Shown here: piece after piece, positions 51,994-61,329 of the stretch | Numbering within the stretch: the stretch's first letter is position 1 | Layout: each line of letters begins with the position of its first letter | DNA from: JBBRHQ01 sp963815645 | Lineage (GTDB): Bacteria; Actinomycetota; Thermoleophilia; Solirubrobacterales; 70-9 | Length of the DNA stretch: 64,000 nt | Assembly: GCA_963815645.1 (NCBI GenBank) | Contig: CAWFHL010000001.1 | Span: forward strand, 2,480,001 to 2,544,000 | Direction of reading: 5' to 3' | Made by a program: the position numbers and the translations under genes | Notes under the pieces: generated by a model | The model's input: only the letters and a program-made list of their open reading frames with translations | Told to the model about the DNA's origin: nothing | Databases searched by the model: none

Positions 51994-53343
51994 ATGGCAG
52001 AGAAGCCGGGCAGCGCCAGCGACGTAATCGCGATCTGCGAGGAGCGCGACGTTCGCTTCGTCCGCCTCTGGTTCACCGACGTCCTCGGGCAGCTGAAGAG
52101 CTTTTCGATCAATTCCCTGGAGCTCGAGGACGCCTTCGAGGGCGGGATGGGCTTCGACGGCTCCTCGATCACCGGCTTCAACCCGATCGAGGAGTCGGAC
52201 ATGATCGCGATGCCCGATCCCGAGACCTTCGCGCTGCTGCCGTGGCGCCCCGAGGACGAGAATGCCACCGGGCGGATGTTCTGCGACATCCGCGTCCCCG
52301 GCGGCGACCCATACGAAGGCGACCCCCGGTGGATCCTCAGGCGCGCGCTGGAGCGGGCCTCGGAGCTCGGCTTCGATGCATACAACGTAGGCCCGGAGCT
52401 CGAGTTCTTCTACTTCAAGTCGGCGACACCGGAGGCGGCTCCCGAAGTGCTCGACGAGGGCGGCTACTTCGACCTGACCACGCTCGACGCCGGCTCGGAC
52501 GTGCGACGCGAGACGGTCCTCGCCCTGGAGAAGATGGGGATCCACGTCGAGTACACCCACCACGAGGTCGGCCCCTCCCAGCACGAGGTGGACATGCGCT
52601 ACAAGGACGCGCTGGCGATGGCCGACGACTGCATGACGTACCGCATCGTCGTCAAGGAGTACGCGATGAAGTACGGCTGGCACGCGACCTTCATGCCGAA
52701 GCCCCTGTTCGGGGAGAACGGCTCCGGGATGCACGTCCACCAGTCGCTCGGCAAGGACGGCGGCAATGCCTTCTACGAGGCCGACGATCAGTACTTCCTC
52801 TCGTCGACGGCGAAGTCGTTCATCGCCGGGCAGCTGAAGCACGCTCGCGAGATCTCCTCCCTGTTCGCCCAGTGGGTCAACTCCTACAAGCGGCTGGTGC
52901 CGGGCTACGAGGCGCCGGTCTATCTCGCCTGGTCGCGGCGCAACCGCTCGGCGCTGATCAGGGTGCCGCTATACCACCCCGGCAAGGAGACCGCGACCCG
53001 GGCCGAATTGCGCTGCCCCGACCCCGCTTGCAACCCCTATCTCTGCTTCGCCGGGATGCTGCAGGCGGGCCTGGAGGGGATCGAGCATGGCTACGAGCTG
53101 CCGGAGCCGATGGAGCAGAACCTCTACCACCTCTCGCCCGAGGAAAGGGCGCAGCGGGGGATCGAGCAGCTCCCGGAGACCCTGGGCGAGGCGATCGAGG
53201 TCGCCGCCGAATCGGAGTTGGTGCTGCGCACCCTGGGTGAGCACACCTTCCGGCGTTTCGTCGAGATCAAGCGCCAGGAGTGGGACGACTACCGGGTGCA
53301 GGTGACCCCGTTCGAGATCGAGCACTTCCTCCCGATCCTCTGA
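51994..53343 (+). CDS. glnA: Type I glutamine synthetase (GSI-alpha-like)
   Basis: 449 residues from ATG 51994 (GGGAGACC upstream). Beta-grasp GQLKSFSINSLELEDAFEGG and GFDGSSITGFNPIEESDM, metal and substrate residues in VGPELEFFYF and EVGPSQHEVDMRYKDAL, the ATP site in NGSGMHVHQSL and NRSALIRVP. The tail NLYHLSPEERAQRGIEQLPE, together with the short length, is like Bacillus-type GSI-alpha, which is feedback regulated rather than adenylylated. It makes glutamine from glutamate, ammonia and ATP. Confidence 0.95.
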   Translation: MAEKPGSASDVIAICEERDVRFVRLWFTDVLGQLKSFSINSLELEDAFEGGMGFDGSSITGFNPIEESDMIAMPDPETFALLPWRPEDENATGRMFCDIRVPGGDPYEGDPRWILRRALERASELGFDAYNVGPELEFFYFKSATPEAAPEVLDEGGYFDLTTLDAGSDVRRETVLALEKMGIHVEYTHHEVGPSQHEVDMRYKDALAMADDCMTYRIVVKEYAMKYGWHATFMPKPLFGENGSGMHVHQSLGKDGGNAFYEADDQYFLSSTAKSFIAGQLKHAREISSLFAQWVNSYKRLVPGYEAPVYLAWSRRNRSALIRVPLYHPGKETATRAELRCPDPACNPYLCFAGMLQAGLEGIEHGYELPEPMEQNLYHLSPEERAQRGIEQLPETLGEAIEVAAESELVLRTLGEHTFRRFVEIKRQEWDDYRVQVTPFEIEHFLPIL

Positions 53344-53379
53344 TACCGGGGCCGGAATGAACTATCGGCAGCGGCGCTG

Positions 53380-54066
53380 ATGGCTGAGCTGCACGTCCTT
53401 CGCGTTTTCGTCGACGACGAGGGCGATTGGGGAAACCCGCTCGGCGTCTTCCTCGATGGGACCTCCGTGCCGGGGCCCGATCGCCAGCGGGTCGCGGCTG
53501 AGCTCGGCTACAGCGAGACGGTCTTCCTCGCCAACCCAGAGCGGGCGGAGCTCTCGATCTACACCCCGGCTGCCGAGATTCCCTTCGCCGGGCACCCTCT
53601 GGTCGGCACCGCATGGCTGCTGGCCCGGCGCGGCCGCCCTCCCGATGTGTTGCGTCCCCCGGCCGGAGAGGCGGGGGTCCGCTTCGAGGATGACCGCGCC
53701 ATCATCGAGGGCCGCGGTGATTGGTCCGATTTCGAAGCTGTCGAGCTGTCGGACCCCGGGCTCGTCGAGGAGCTGCGCGGGGCTCCCGAGGGAAGCGGGG
53801 GAGACGTCTATGCCTGGGCCTGGATCGACGAGGCCGCGGGAACGGTCAGAGCCCGCTGCTTTGCACCGGATTTCGGCATCGCCGAGGACGAGGCAACCGG
53901 GTCGGCGGCGCTCGGCCTGGCGGTGAGACTCGGCCGCGGGCTGACCATCCACCAGGGGAGGGGGTCGGTCCTCCACGCCCGGGCGCTCGGCGCCGGGCGG
54001 GGCGAGGTCGGCGGCAGGGTCGCGCTCGACGAGCGCCGCGAGTACCCGCTCAGCCCCGCCGGTTGA
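53380..54066 (+). CDS. PhzF-family isomerase-like protein (short form)
   Basis: 228 residues. HVLRVFVDDEGDWGNPLGVF is the PhzF opening, ELGYSETVFLANPERAELSI contains the catalytic Glu position (YSETVF), EIPFAGHPLVGTAWLLARRG is the hallmark loop, and DEATGSAALGLAVRLGRGLT the second. Family members are diaminopimelate-epimerase-like isomerases. This one is about 50 residues shorter than PhzF, with a reduced C-terminal half. The substrate is unknown. It ends 17 bp inside the convergent SnoaL-type gene. Confidence 0.82.
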   Translation: MAELHVLRVFVDDEGDWGNPLGVFLDGTSVPGPDRQRVAAELGYSETVFLANPERAELSIYTPAAEIPFAGHPLVGTAWLLARRGRPPDVLRPPAGEAGVRFEDDRAIIEGRGDWSDFEAVELSDPGLVEELRGAPEGSGGDVYAWAWIDEAAGTVRARCFAPDFGIAEDEATGSAALGLAVRLGRGLTIHQGRGSVLHARALGAGRGEVGGRVALDERREYPLSPAG

Positions 54067-54559
54067 GCCGCTCGAGCGCCGCCGTCTTCAGGTTCATCGC
54101 GCCGAGCATCAGCCGCTCGGCGGACGAGCCCGTCGGAGGCAACGCCCCAAGCTTCTGGGCGACGTCGGCGCCGTTGACGTAGGCGCGGTTCTCGGTCGCC
54201 AGACCCTCGTCGTTGAAGGTGATCACATCGCAACCCTCGGTCTCGATCCGGGCGCCGTTTGCGACCAGGCCCTGGAACCGGGCCTCGCCCGAGAAGGTGC
54301 CCGTGGCCCGCCACCGCACCGCGCCCTGATTCCCGCCGGCGACCACGTCGACCACCTCGAACGTGAAGTCGGGGAAGGCGGCGAACAGGTTCTCGAAATA
54401 TTCGCGATAGCCGGCCGGGACCTGGAGCTCGGCCATCCCGTAGATGTAGGCGACCCCGCCGGGAGCCCATTTCGAGAGCATCTCGTCGACGTTGCGCTCG
54501 GCGGCCCCCGCGAAGTACTCGCGGGCCAGTTCCTCGGTCGTCTTCTCAGTCGTTCCCAT
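54050..54559 (-). CDS. SnoaL-like/ester cyclase family protein
   Basis: 169 residues: LAREYFAGAAERNVDEMLSK, GYREYFENLFAAFPDFTFEV, AVRWRATGTFSGEARFQGLV and IETEGCDVITFNDEGLATEN, the NTF2/SnoaL fold of polyketide cyclases and ester cyclases. It differs from the island SnoaL family (no EALEAAGL tail). Its first 14 bp overlap the end of the YyaL-like gene, so the two are co-transcribed. Ligand unknown. Confidence 0.75.
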   Translation of the reverse strand: MGTTEKTTEELAREYFAGAAERNVDEMLSKWAPGGVAYIYGMAELQVPAGYREYFENLFAAFPDFTFEVVDVVAGGNQGAVRWRATGTFSGEARFQGLVANGARIETEGCDVITFNDEGLATENRAYVNGADVAQKLGALPPTGSSAERLMLGAMNLKTAALERLNRRG

Positions 54560-56525
54560 CGAGTTCCTCCCTCAACGCATCGGGGTCTGTGACAGGCATC
54601 CGGCAGGTGAAGTTCTCGCAAAGATAGGCGGTCGGGCTCCCGTCGACCTCGGTGCGGCCTCGCATCAGCTCCGGTACCTCGGTGCCCTGCGGCCCTGCGG
54701 CGATCACCAGGTGGGGGCGGAACTCCGAACGGGCGACCGCCGCAAGGTCCTCGAGCCCGTCCCCGGCCAGCGCCAGCTCGCGAGTCGAGGCGAGGTGGAA
54801 GTCGAGCGCTTGCAGCAGGTGACCGAACCCCTCCGGCTGGCGACGGGCTGCTGGGGCGAAGAGCCTCAGAACGCCGACCGCTTCGCGCTCGTAGCGGCGC
54901 TCGCCACTCAGCGCGGCGAGCCGCAGCAAGCCGAGCGCGGCCGAGGAGTTGCCGGAGGGGATCGGGTGATCGCCGATCTCCTTGCGGCGGGCGATCAGCT
55001 GCTCCTGGTCCGCTGATGTGGTGAAGAAGCCGCCGCGTTCGGGGTCCGAGAAGCGGGCGAGAAGCGCCTCGGCGACTTCGCGGGCCTGCTCGAACCGGTG
55101 CTGGTCGAAGCCCGCCTGATAGAGCGCCAGCAGGCCTTCGAGCAGGAAGGCATGATCCTCGAGGTAGGCCGGCAGCTTCGCCTCGCCGTCCTTATAGGTC
55201 CGCAGCAGGACCCCCTCGGCGTCCCGCAGCTCCCCGAGGACGAACTCCGCGCAGCGCTCCGCCGCCTCCAGGTAGTCGTCACGGCGGAGCGCCGCCCCGG
55301 CCTCGGCCAGGGCGGCGATCATCAGCGCGTTCCAGGCGGTCAGGCGCTTGTCATCCAGGCCAGGACGAACCCGCTTCGCTCGGGCCTCATAGAGCAGGGC
55401 CCGGTCCTCCTCGAACCCTTTCGGGGCCGTCGAGGCGGCGCCGCCGGGTAGATGGAGGACGTTGGCGCCCTCGAAGTTGCCGCCTTCGGTGACGCCGAGG
55501 TGGGAGATCGCTGCCTCCGCGCGGTCGCCCAGGAGGTCCTCGATCTCCGGCCGCGACCAGACGTAGAACCGCCCTTCGGCGCCCTCCGAGTCGGCGTCGA
55601 GCGCCGAGAAGAACCCGCCCTCGGGCCCGCGCATCTCCCGCAGCGCCCAGTCGAGCGTCTCCGTGCAGATGCGGCGGTAGCGCTCGTGGCCGAGAGCCTG
55701 CCAGCCGTGCAGGTAGCAGCGCGCCAGCAGGGCGTTGTCGTAGAGCATCTTCTCGAAATGGGGGACGAGCCAGACGGCGTCGACGGAGTAGCGCGAGAAA
55801 CCGCCGCCGATCTGGTCGTAGATGCCTCCTGCGGCCATCGCGTCGAGGGTCCGCTCGACGATCTCATCGGCGCCCCGTGTCAGTAGGAACTCGAGCGCCG
55901 AGGCCGGCGGGAACTTCGGGGCGCCACCGAAGCCTCCGTTGACCGGGTCGGCCTGCCGACGCAGCCCGGCCACCGCATCGTCGAGGATCCCGGGCTCGAG
56001 CGCCCCGGCGCTCGGCTCTATCTCCCCGATCGCTGCGAGCTGGGCGCGGGTGCTAGGCGCCGAGGCGCGGATCTCCTCGCGCCGCTCGCCGAAGGCCTGG
56101 CTCACCGCCTCCATCACCTGCCGGAAGCTGGGCATCCCGGGCGCAGGCTCGGGTGGATAGTAGGTGCCCGCATAGAAGGGCACGCCTTCCGGGTCGAGGA
56201 AGAGGGTCATCGGCCAGCCGCCCCGACCCGTCATCCCCTGCACGGCCTCCATGTAGAGGGCGTCGACGTCGGGTCGCTCCTCGCGGTCCACCTTGACGTT
56301 GACGAAGTGCCGGTTCATGAACTCGGCGGTCTCGGTGTCCTCGAAGGACTCGCGCTCCATCACGTGGCACCAGTGGCATGAGGAGTAGCCGACCGAGAGC
56401 AGGATCGGGCGGTCCTCGGAGCGGGCCAGGGCCAGCGCGTCGGCCCCCCAGGGATACCAGTCGACCGGGTTGTCGCGGTGCTGGAGGAGGTAGGGGCTGG
56501 TCTCCTTGGCGAGGCGATTGCTCAC
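54546..56525 (-). CDS. YyaL/spermatogenesis-associated-20-like thioredoxin domain protein
   Basis: 659 residues. The N-terminal thioredoxin-like domain (DUF255) starts RLAKETSPYLLQHRDNPVDW and has SVGYSSCHWCHVMERESFED (Cys-x2-Cys) and GGWPMTLFLDPEG. A large (alpha/alpha)6 barrel follows (FSRYSVDAVWLVPHFEKMLY, GGFFSALDADSEGAEGRFYV), like N-acylglucosamine 2-epimerase. The family is widespread and uncharacterised, linked to redox or carbohydrate functions. Full length and intact. Confidence 0.92.
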   Translation of the reverse strand: MSNRLAKETSPYLLQHRDNPVDWYPWGADALALARSEDRPILLSVGYSSCHWCHVMERESFEDTETAEFMNRHFVNVKVDREERPDVDALYMEAVQGMTGRGGWPMTLFLDPEGVPFYAGTYYPPEPAPGMPSFRQVMEAVSQAFGERREEIRASAPSTRAQLAAIGEIEPSAGALEPGILDDAVAGLRRQADPVNGGFGGAPKFPPASALEFLLTRGADEIVERTLDAMAAGGIYDQIGGGFSRYSVDAVWLVPHFEKMLYDNALLARCYLHGWQALGHERYRRICTETLDWALREMRGPEGGFFSALDADSEGAEGRFYVWSRPEIEDLLGDRAEAAISHLGVTEGGNFEGANVLHLPGGAASTAPKGFEEDRALLYEARAKRVRPGLDDKRLTAWNALMIAALAEAGAALRRDDYLEAAERCAEFVLGELRDAEGVLLRTYKDGEAKLPAYLEDHAFLLEGLLALYQAGFDQHRFEQAREVAEALLARFSDPERGGFFTTSADQEQLIARRKEIGDHPIPSGNSSAALGLLRLAALSGERRYEREAVGVLRLFAPAARRQPEGFGHLLQALDFHLASTRELALAGDGLEDLAAVARSEFRPHLVIAAGPQGTEVPELMRGRTEVDGSPTAYLCENFTCRMPVTDPDALREELDGND

Positions 56526-56589
56526 CGGCCCAGGTTAGGCGCAAGTATGGAAAAAGGTTCGAGCCGTAGTCACGACAGCCGGGAGGCGG

Positions 56590-58287
56590 GTGGCGGAAAC
56601 CGCGTCGAAGGACTACGTTCGTGGCTTGCCGAGGAAGACCAAGCAGCCGTTCCGCAAGGCCTTCGAGTACGCGCCGCTGGGCGTCGCCCTGGTCTCCTTC
56701 GAGAAGGGACGAACCAGGATCGTCGAGGCCAACCGGGCGCTGTCCGTGATCACCGGCCGGCGCCGCCGCAAGCTGCGCGGGCTCGACTTCGAGGACCTGA
56801 TCGAGCCGGCAGACCGCGACTCCGATCGCGAGCAGCGGCGGATGCTGCTCTCGGGTGAGCTCGACTCCTACAGCTTCCAGCGCCGGATGCGACACGAGGC
56901 CGGAAACATGCTCTGGTGCCAGGTGACCGCATCCCTGATCCCCGCCAAGGGGGGCCGCCCGGGCGGGGTCGTCCAGATCGAGGACATCAGCGAGCGCAGG
57001 CATTTCGAGCAGCGCCTGCGCTACCTTGCCGATCACGACTCGCTGACCGGCCTGGTCAATCGCCGGCGATTCAGGCGGGTCCTCGAGGAGACGATCTCCT
57101 TCAACTCGCGCTACGGCGCGAGCGGCGCGGTCCTGGTGATCGACATCGACGGGCTGAAGGCTGTCAACGACAGCTACGGACATCCAGCCGGGGACAACGT
57201 CCTGCGGCGGGTGGCGGCCAACCTCAGGGGACGGGTTCGTGAGACCGACCTGATTGCCCGCATGGGCGGCGACGAGTTCGCGGTCCTCGCGCCCAGATCA
57301 GCCCCCGACGGAGCGCTGCAGTTCGCCGAGGACCTGAGGGCGGGCATCAGCGAGCCGGATCCCGACGAGGACGGGCCCGCGGTCAGCGCCAGCATCGGAA
57401 TCGCGACCTTCGGCGGGCCGGAACGCGGCGCCGACGCGGTTCTCGAGAGCGCCGACCAGGCGATGTACAGTGCCAAGGAGCGGGGTGGGGACCAGGTGGC
57501 GCTGTTCGAGGCTGGCGGGGAGCGCCCGCGAAGGGAGCGGCGCCAAAGCTCCGCCGCCCGGATCCGCGCCGCGCTCGACGCGGACCGGCTGACCTTGCAC
57601 AGCCAACCGATCGTCGAGCTCGGCTCCGGGCGGGTCGCCAGGCACGAGCTGCTGCTGAGGATGGAGACATCCGAGGGGGAGCTGGTGCCGGCGGGAGAGT
57701 TCATCGAGGCCGCCGAGCGCAGCGGCGTGGTGGTGGAGCTCGACCGATGGGTGATCGCCCACGGGCTCGAGCTGATGGCAGACCGGGCTCGGGCCGGCAG
57801 CCCGGTCTCGATCCACGTCAACCTCTCGGGCTCCTCGATCACCGACCTCGAGGTGCTGGCGTTCATCGAGGGGCGGCTCGAGGAGGGTGCCGCCGATCCC
57901 TCCCGGATCACTTTCGAGATCACCGAGACGGCGGCGATCGGCGGCTTCGAGACGGCGGCGATCTTCGCCGAGCGGCTGACTGAGTTCGGCTGCCAGGTCG
58001 CGATCGACGACTACGGGGCCGGGATCGGCCCCTTTCACTACCTCAAGCACCTGCCCTTCGACCTGATCAAGATCGACGGGCACTTCGTCCGCGACCTGCC
58101 GACCAGCGACGTCGACCAGCTCACAGTGAAGGCGATCGTCGGCATCGCGAGGGGCCTCGGCAAGGAGACGATCGCCGAGTACGTGGAGAGCGAGCGCACC
58201 GAGTCCCTGCTGCGCTCCTTTGGGGTCGACATGGCCCAGGGGTTTCACCTGGGAAGGCCGGCGGCGCTGAGCGAGACTCTGGGCTGA
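56590..58287 (+). CDS. PAS-GGDEF-EAL c-di-GMP signalling protein
   Basis: 565 residues. A PAS domain (about 20-140, FEYAPLGVALVSFEKGRTRI) senses an unknown signal. The GGDEF domain has the intact MGGDEFAVLAP and an inhibitory RxxD (RETD) five residues before it, so diguanylate cyclase activity with product feedback is likely. The EAL domain reads ELLLR instead of EALLR, but keeps FEITETAAI, IDDYGAGIGPFHYLKHLPFD, LIKIDG and AEYVES, so phosphodiesterase activity may persist. No membrane helix. GTG 56590 start. Confidence 0.93.
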   Translation: MAETASKDYVRGLPRKTKQPFRKAFEYAPLGVALVSFEKGRTRIVEANRALSVITGRRRRKLRGLDFEDLIEPADRDSDREQRRMLLSGELDSYSFQRRMRHEAGNMLWCQVTASLIPAKGGRPGGVVQIEDISERRHFEQRLRYLADHDSLTGLVNRRRFRRVLEETISFNSRYGASGAVLVIDIDGLKAVNDSYGHPAGDNVLRRVAANLRGRVRETDLIARMGGDEFAVLAPRSAPDGALQFAEDLRAGISEPDPDEDGPAVSASIGIATFGGPERGADAVLESADQAMYSAKERGGDQVALFEAGGERPRRERRQSSAARIRAALDADRLTLHSQPIVELGSGRVARHELLLRMETSEGELVPAGEFIEAAERSGVVVELDRWVIAHGLELMADRARAGSPVSIHVNLSGSSITDLEVLAFIEGRLEEGAADPSRITFEITETAAIGGFETAAIFAERLTEFGCQVAIDDYGAGIGPFHYLKHLPFDLIKIDGHFVRDLPTSDVDQLTVKAIVGIARGLGKETIAEYVESERTESLLRSFGVDMAQGFHLGRPAALSETLG

Positions 58288-58303
58288 TCCGCCCCAGGGC
58301 GGA

Positions 58304-59695
58304 TCAGTTGCCGCTGACGTCCTTGGCGAAGGCCTCGAAGGCGTTCAGGTAGCGCTCCAGGTCCTCGTCGCCGTGGGCGATCGAGAGGGTCCACTCCTCC
58401 TCGACACCCGGTGTCATGAAGATGCCGTGGTTCATGTGGTAGAGCCAGGCCAGGGTCGAGAGATCGTCGTCCACCTTGGTCAGGTAGTCGCGGTACTCGT
58501 ACAACGGTTCCGGCGAGAAGATCACGCAGCCCTTGGCGCCCAGGCCCTGCGTGTAGGCGGGCAGGCCGTACTCCTCGATCAGCCCCTGACAGCCCTCGAG
58601 CAGCGCATTGTTCTTACTCTCGAGCTCGGCGTAGGCGTCCTTGGTGAGGACCTCGGTCAGGGTCGCCTCCGCTGCAGCCATCACCAGCGGGTTGCCGTTG
58701 AAGGTGCCGATCTGGTGGACCTTGTCGCTGGCCACCACTTCGCCGAGCTCGGCGGTCATCCCGATCGCCCCGCCCGGATAGCCGCCGCAGACCGCCTTCG
58801 CCAGGGCGACCATGTCGGGCTGCACCCCGAAGCGCTGGGTCGCGCCCCCGTAGGCGATCGTCGCCCCCGTCTTCACCTCGTCGAAGATCAGCTTGACCCC
58901 GTGCTCGGTGCAGAGCTCGCGGACCCGCTCGAGGTAGCCCTCGCGCGGCGGGATGATGTTGATGTTCATCATCGCCGGCTCCATGATCAGGCCGCCTATC
59001 TGCCCTTCGTGGCTTGCCAGGATCCCCTCGAGGACCTCGGCGTCGTTGAAGGGGACGGGCACGGTCAGGTCGGTGAGCGCCTTCGGATAGCCCTCGCCGA
59101 ATGGGACCGGGTTGGGGCTCTCGCGCGGCCCGAGCTCGTCGAGGCCGGGATAGCAGGAGACCATCACCGCGTCGTGATGGCCGTCGTAGGAGCCCTCGAT
59201 CTTGATCACCATGTCGCGGCCGGTTGCCCCCCGGGCGAGGTGGATCGCGGCCATCGTCGACTCCGTGCCCGAGTTGGTGAAGCGCCATTGCGGCAGATTG
59301 AAGCGGCCTGCCAGCTCCTCGGCGACGGCGATCGAGCCACCGGTCGGGGCCGCGAAATGGGTGCCCTGATCGATTCGCGCCTTGACCGCGGCGCCGACGA
59401 TCAGGTTGGCATGTCCGATGCACATCACGCCGAAGCCGTTGTGGAAGTCGACGTACTCGCCGCCGTCCACGTCCCAGACCCGTGAGCCCTCCCCGCGCTC
59501 GATATAGACGGGCCAGGGGTCGTTCGACTGGAAGGAGGAGGGGACGCCGTTCGGCATCACCTTGGTCGCCCGCTGGAAGTACTCGCTGGAGGTGCCGGTG
59601 CGCTCCTTGTAGGAGTTGATCTGCTGCTCCGTCAATGCCGCGACCCGGTCCCTATCGATGCTCTGTGTCTCCCCCGTGCTGCTCTCGACGGTCAT
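58304..59695 (-). CDS. Class-III PLP aminotransferase (glutamate-1-semialdehyde aminomutase-like)
   Basis: 463 residues. YFQRATKVMPNGVPSSFQSN and WDVDGGEYVDFHNGFGVMCI open the class-III fold, RFTNSGTESTMAAIHLARGA binds cofactor phosphate, KLIFDEVKTG contains the PLP Asp, and MVALAKAVCGGYPGGAIGM the Schiff-base Lys. It resembles GSA aminomutase, but the extra C-terminal region and neighbours (acyl-CoA ligase, sucCD) suggest an omega-amino-acid or amino-acid catabolic transaminase. Substrate uncertain. Confidence 0.85.
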   Translation of the reverse strand: MTVESSTGETQSIDRDRVAALTEQQINSYKERTGTSSEYFQRATKVMPNGVPSSFQSNDPWPVYIERGEGSRVWDVDGGEYVDFHNGFGVMCIGHANLIVGAAVKARIDQGTHFAAPTGGSIAVAEELAGRFNLPQWRFTNSGTESTMAAIHLARGATGRDMVIKIEGSYDGHHDAVMVSCYPGLDELGPRESPNPVPFGEGYPKALTDLTVPVPFNDAEVLEGILASHEGQIGGLIMEPAMMNINIIPPREGYLERVRELCTEHGVKLIFDEVKTGATIAYGGATQRFGVQPDMVALAKAVCGGYPGGAIGMTAELGEVVASDKVHQIGTFNGNPLVMAAAEATLTEVLTKDAYAELESKNNALLEGCQGLIEEYGLPAYTQGLGAKGCVIFSPEPLYEYRDYLTKVDDDLSTLAWLYHMNHGIFMTPGVEEEWTLSIAHGDEDLERYLNAFEAFAKDVSGN

Positions 59696-59755
59696 TCGTC
59701 TCCTTCGTACTCGGTTTCGTGGAGCCTAACTGGACAGGCCCGGTCGCCACGCGAC

Positions 59756-59799
59756 GTGGGACCTTTGAACCGTCTATATGGTCGGTTCAAAGGTCCCAC
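59756..59799. repeat. Perfect 17-bp inverted repeat
   Basis: GTGGGACCTTTGAACCG (59756-59772), 10 nt, CGGTTCAAAGGTCCCAC (59783-59799). The right arm contains the stop codon of the minus-strand acyl-CoA ligase gene. There is no T-tract. It may be a terminator, a protein site, or the footprint of a small mobile palindrome. Confidence 0.9.
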
Positions 59800-61235
59800 C
59801 CCTCTCGGAGCTGCGCCCGCTTGATCTTTCCGCTCGCAGTCTTGGGCAGTTCCTCGACGAACTCGACCAGCCGGGGAAACTTGTAGGGGGCCGTCTCCCG
59901 TTTGCAGTGCTCCTGCAGCTCCCGTGCCAGCTGCTCTGAGGGGGCCCCGTCACGCAGGACAACGACGGCGCGGACCACCGAGCCGCGGTCGGGATCGGGC
60001 GTGGCGACCGCCGCAGCTTCAGCGACCCGGGGGTGGGTGAGCAGTGCCGATTCGACCTCGAACGGGCCGATCCGGTACCCGGAGGAGAGGATGATGTCGT
60101 CGCCGCGGCCCTCGAAGTAGAGAAAGCCCTGATCGTCGGCGCGGACCAGATCACCGGTCCGCCACCACTCCCCGTCGAACCCGGGCCCGTCGAGGTAGCG
60201 GGAGAAGAAGGTCGGACAGGAAGCGGCCCGAAGCTGCAGCTCGCCCTCCAGCACCCGCGTCTCGAAACCGGGGAGCGGTAGGCCCATCGAACCCTCGCGG
60301 ACCGGCTCTCCGGAGAGATTGCCGGTGATCTGCCCGGTCTCGGTCTGGCCGTAGCCATCGGAGATCTCCAGTCCCGTGGCCTCGCGAAAGGCGCCGATCA
60401 CTTCAGGGTTGAGCGGCTCGCCGGCGGAGACCATCCGCCGCAGGGTGGGAATTCGGCGCAGGCTCGCCCGCTTGGCCAGCATCCGGTACTCGGTCGGCGC
60501 CTGGCAGAGGACGTTCACCCCGAGGCTCTCGATCAGATCGAGCCGCCGGGAGGGGTCGAAGCGGCCGTCGTGCAGCACCGCGGTAGCCCCGGTCAGCCAT
60601 GGAGTGAGGAAGACGTTGCGGGCCGACTTCGACCAGCCGGTCGCCGTGGTGCACCAGGCCAGCTCCCCCGCCCGGCTCCCGAACCAGTGCTCGGCCTGGA
60701 CGCGGTTGCCGAACAGGTAGCGGTAGGCGTGGACGACGCCCCGCGGCCCCCCGGTGGTCCCCGATGTGAAGACGATCAGTGCGGGATCGGAATCGTCCAT
60801 CTCCGCGATCGCCGCCGGTGTCTCCTGGGGACGATCTTCATCGAGTACCTCGGCGACCTCGGCCAGCGTCATCGCAGGGACGCCCCCAGGCAGCTCAGCG
60901 AGGAGCGCGTCCTCGCCGACGGCCAGCGACGGGGCCGCCGCAGCGACTCGAAGCTCGAGGTCGTGAGCGCGTAGCTGCGTGCTGCACGGCAGCGCCACGG
61001 CTCCCATTCGCCAGCAGGCCAGCATCGCCAGGACCCACTCGATCCGGTTGCCGATCAGCATCAGCACCACGTCGCCACGGCTCACGCCGCGGGCTGCGAA
61101 CGCACCCGAGAGGCCGGCGCTGCGCGCGATCAGCTCACCGAAGTGCCAGTCCCGGCGCCGGCAGTCGGCGTCGATCGCGATCACCCCGAGCTTCGACGAC
61201 GGGAAGGCCTCGAGCAGGTCCTCGATCAGGTTCAC
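59787..61235 (-). CDS. AMP-dependent acyl-CoA synthetase/ligase
   Basis: 482 residues from GTG 61235. The adenylate-forming motifs are intact: P-loop IVFTSGTTGGPRGVVHAYRY, A5 SDGYGQTETGQITG, A7 WWRTGDLVRADDQG, A8 GRGDDIILSSGYRIG and A10 ELPKTASGKIKRAQL. It resembles medium-chain or acetoacetyl-type acyl-CoA synthetases. It activates a carboxylic acid with ATP and CoA. The last codons lie in a long inverted repeat. It belongs to the same-strand group with the aminotransferase and sucCD genes. Confidence 0.92.
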   Translation of the reverse strand: MNLIEDLLEAFPSSKLGVIAIDADCRRRDWHFGELIARSAGLSGAFAARGVSRGDVVLMLIGNRIEWVLAMLACWRMGAVALPCSTQLRAHDLELRVAAAAPSLAVGEDALLAELPGGVPAMTLAEVAEVLDEDRPQETPAAIAEMDDSDPALIVFTSGTTGGPRGVVHAYRYLFGNRVQAEHWFGSRAGELAWCTTATGWSKSARNVFLTPWLTGATAVLHDGRFDPSRRLDLIESLGVNVLCQAPTEYRMLAKRASLRRIPTLRRMVSAGEPLNPEVIGAFREATGLEISDGYGQTETGQITGNLSGEPVREGSMGLPLPGFETRVLEGELQLRAASCPTFFSRYLDGPGFDGEWWRTGDLVRADDQGFLYFEGRGDDIILSSGYRIGPFEVESALLTHPRVAEAAAVATPDPDRGSVVRAVVVLRDGAPSEQLARELQEHCKRETAPYKFPRLVEFVEELPKTASGKIKRAQLREGWDL

Positions 61236-61329
61236 ATCGCGCAGTCTGCCTCAGTCGCCGGGGTGAAGAGGACTCGCCGCGCCAGGGGATCGGGTGCTTG
61301 GCCACGCACCCCGACGAAAGTGGTTTCGC

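Noticed and set aside
59756..59799. Insertion-sequence terminal repeat
   Set aside because: The arms are only 10 nt apart and no transposase or target duplication is visible, so it is reported as a palindrome only.
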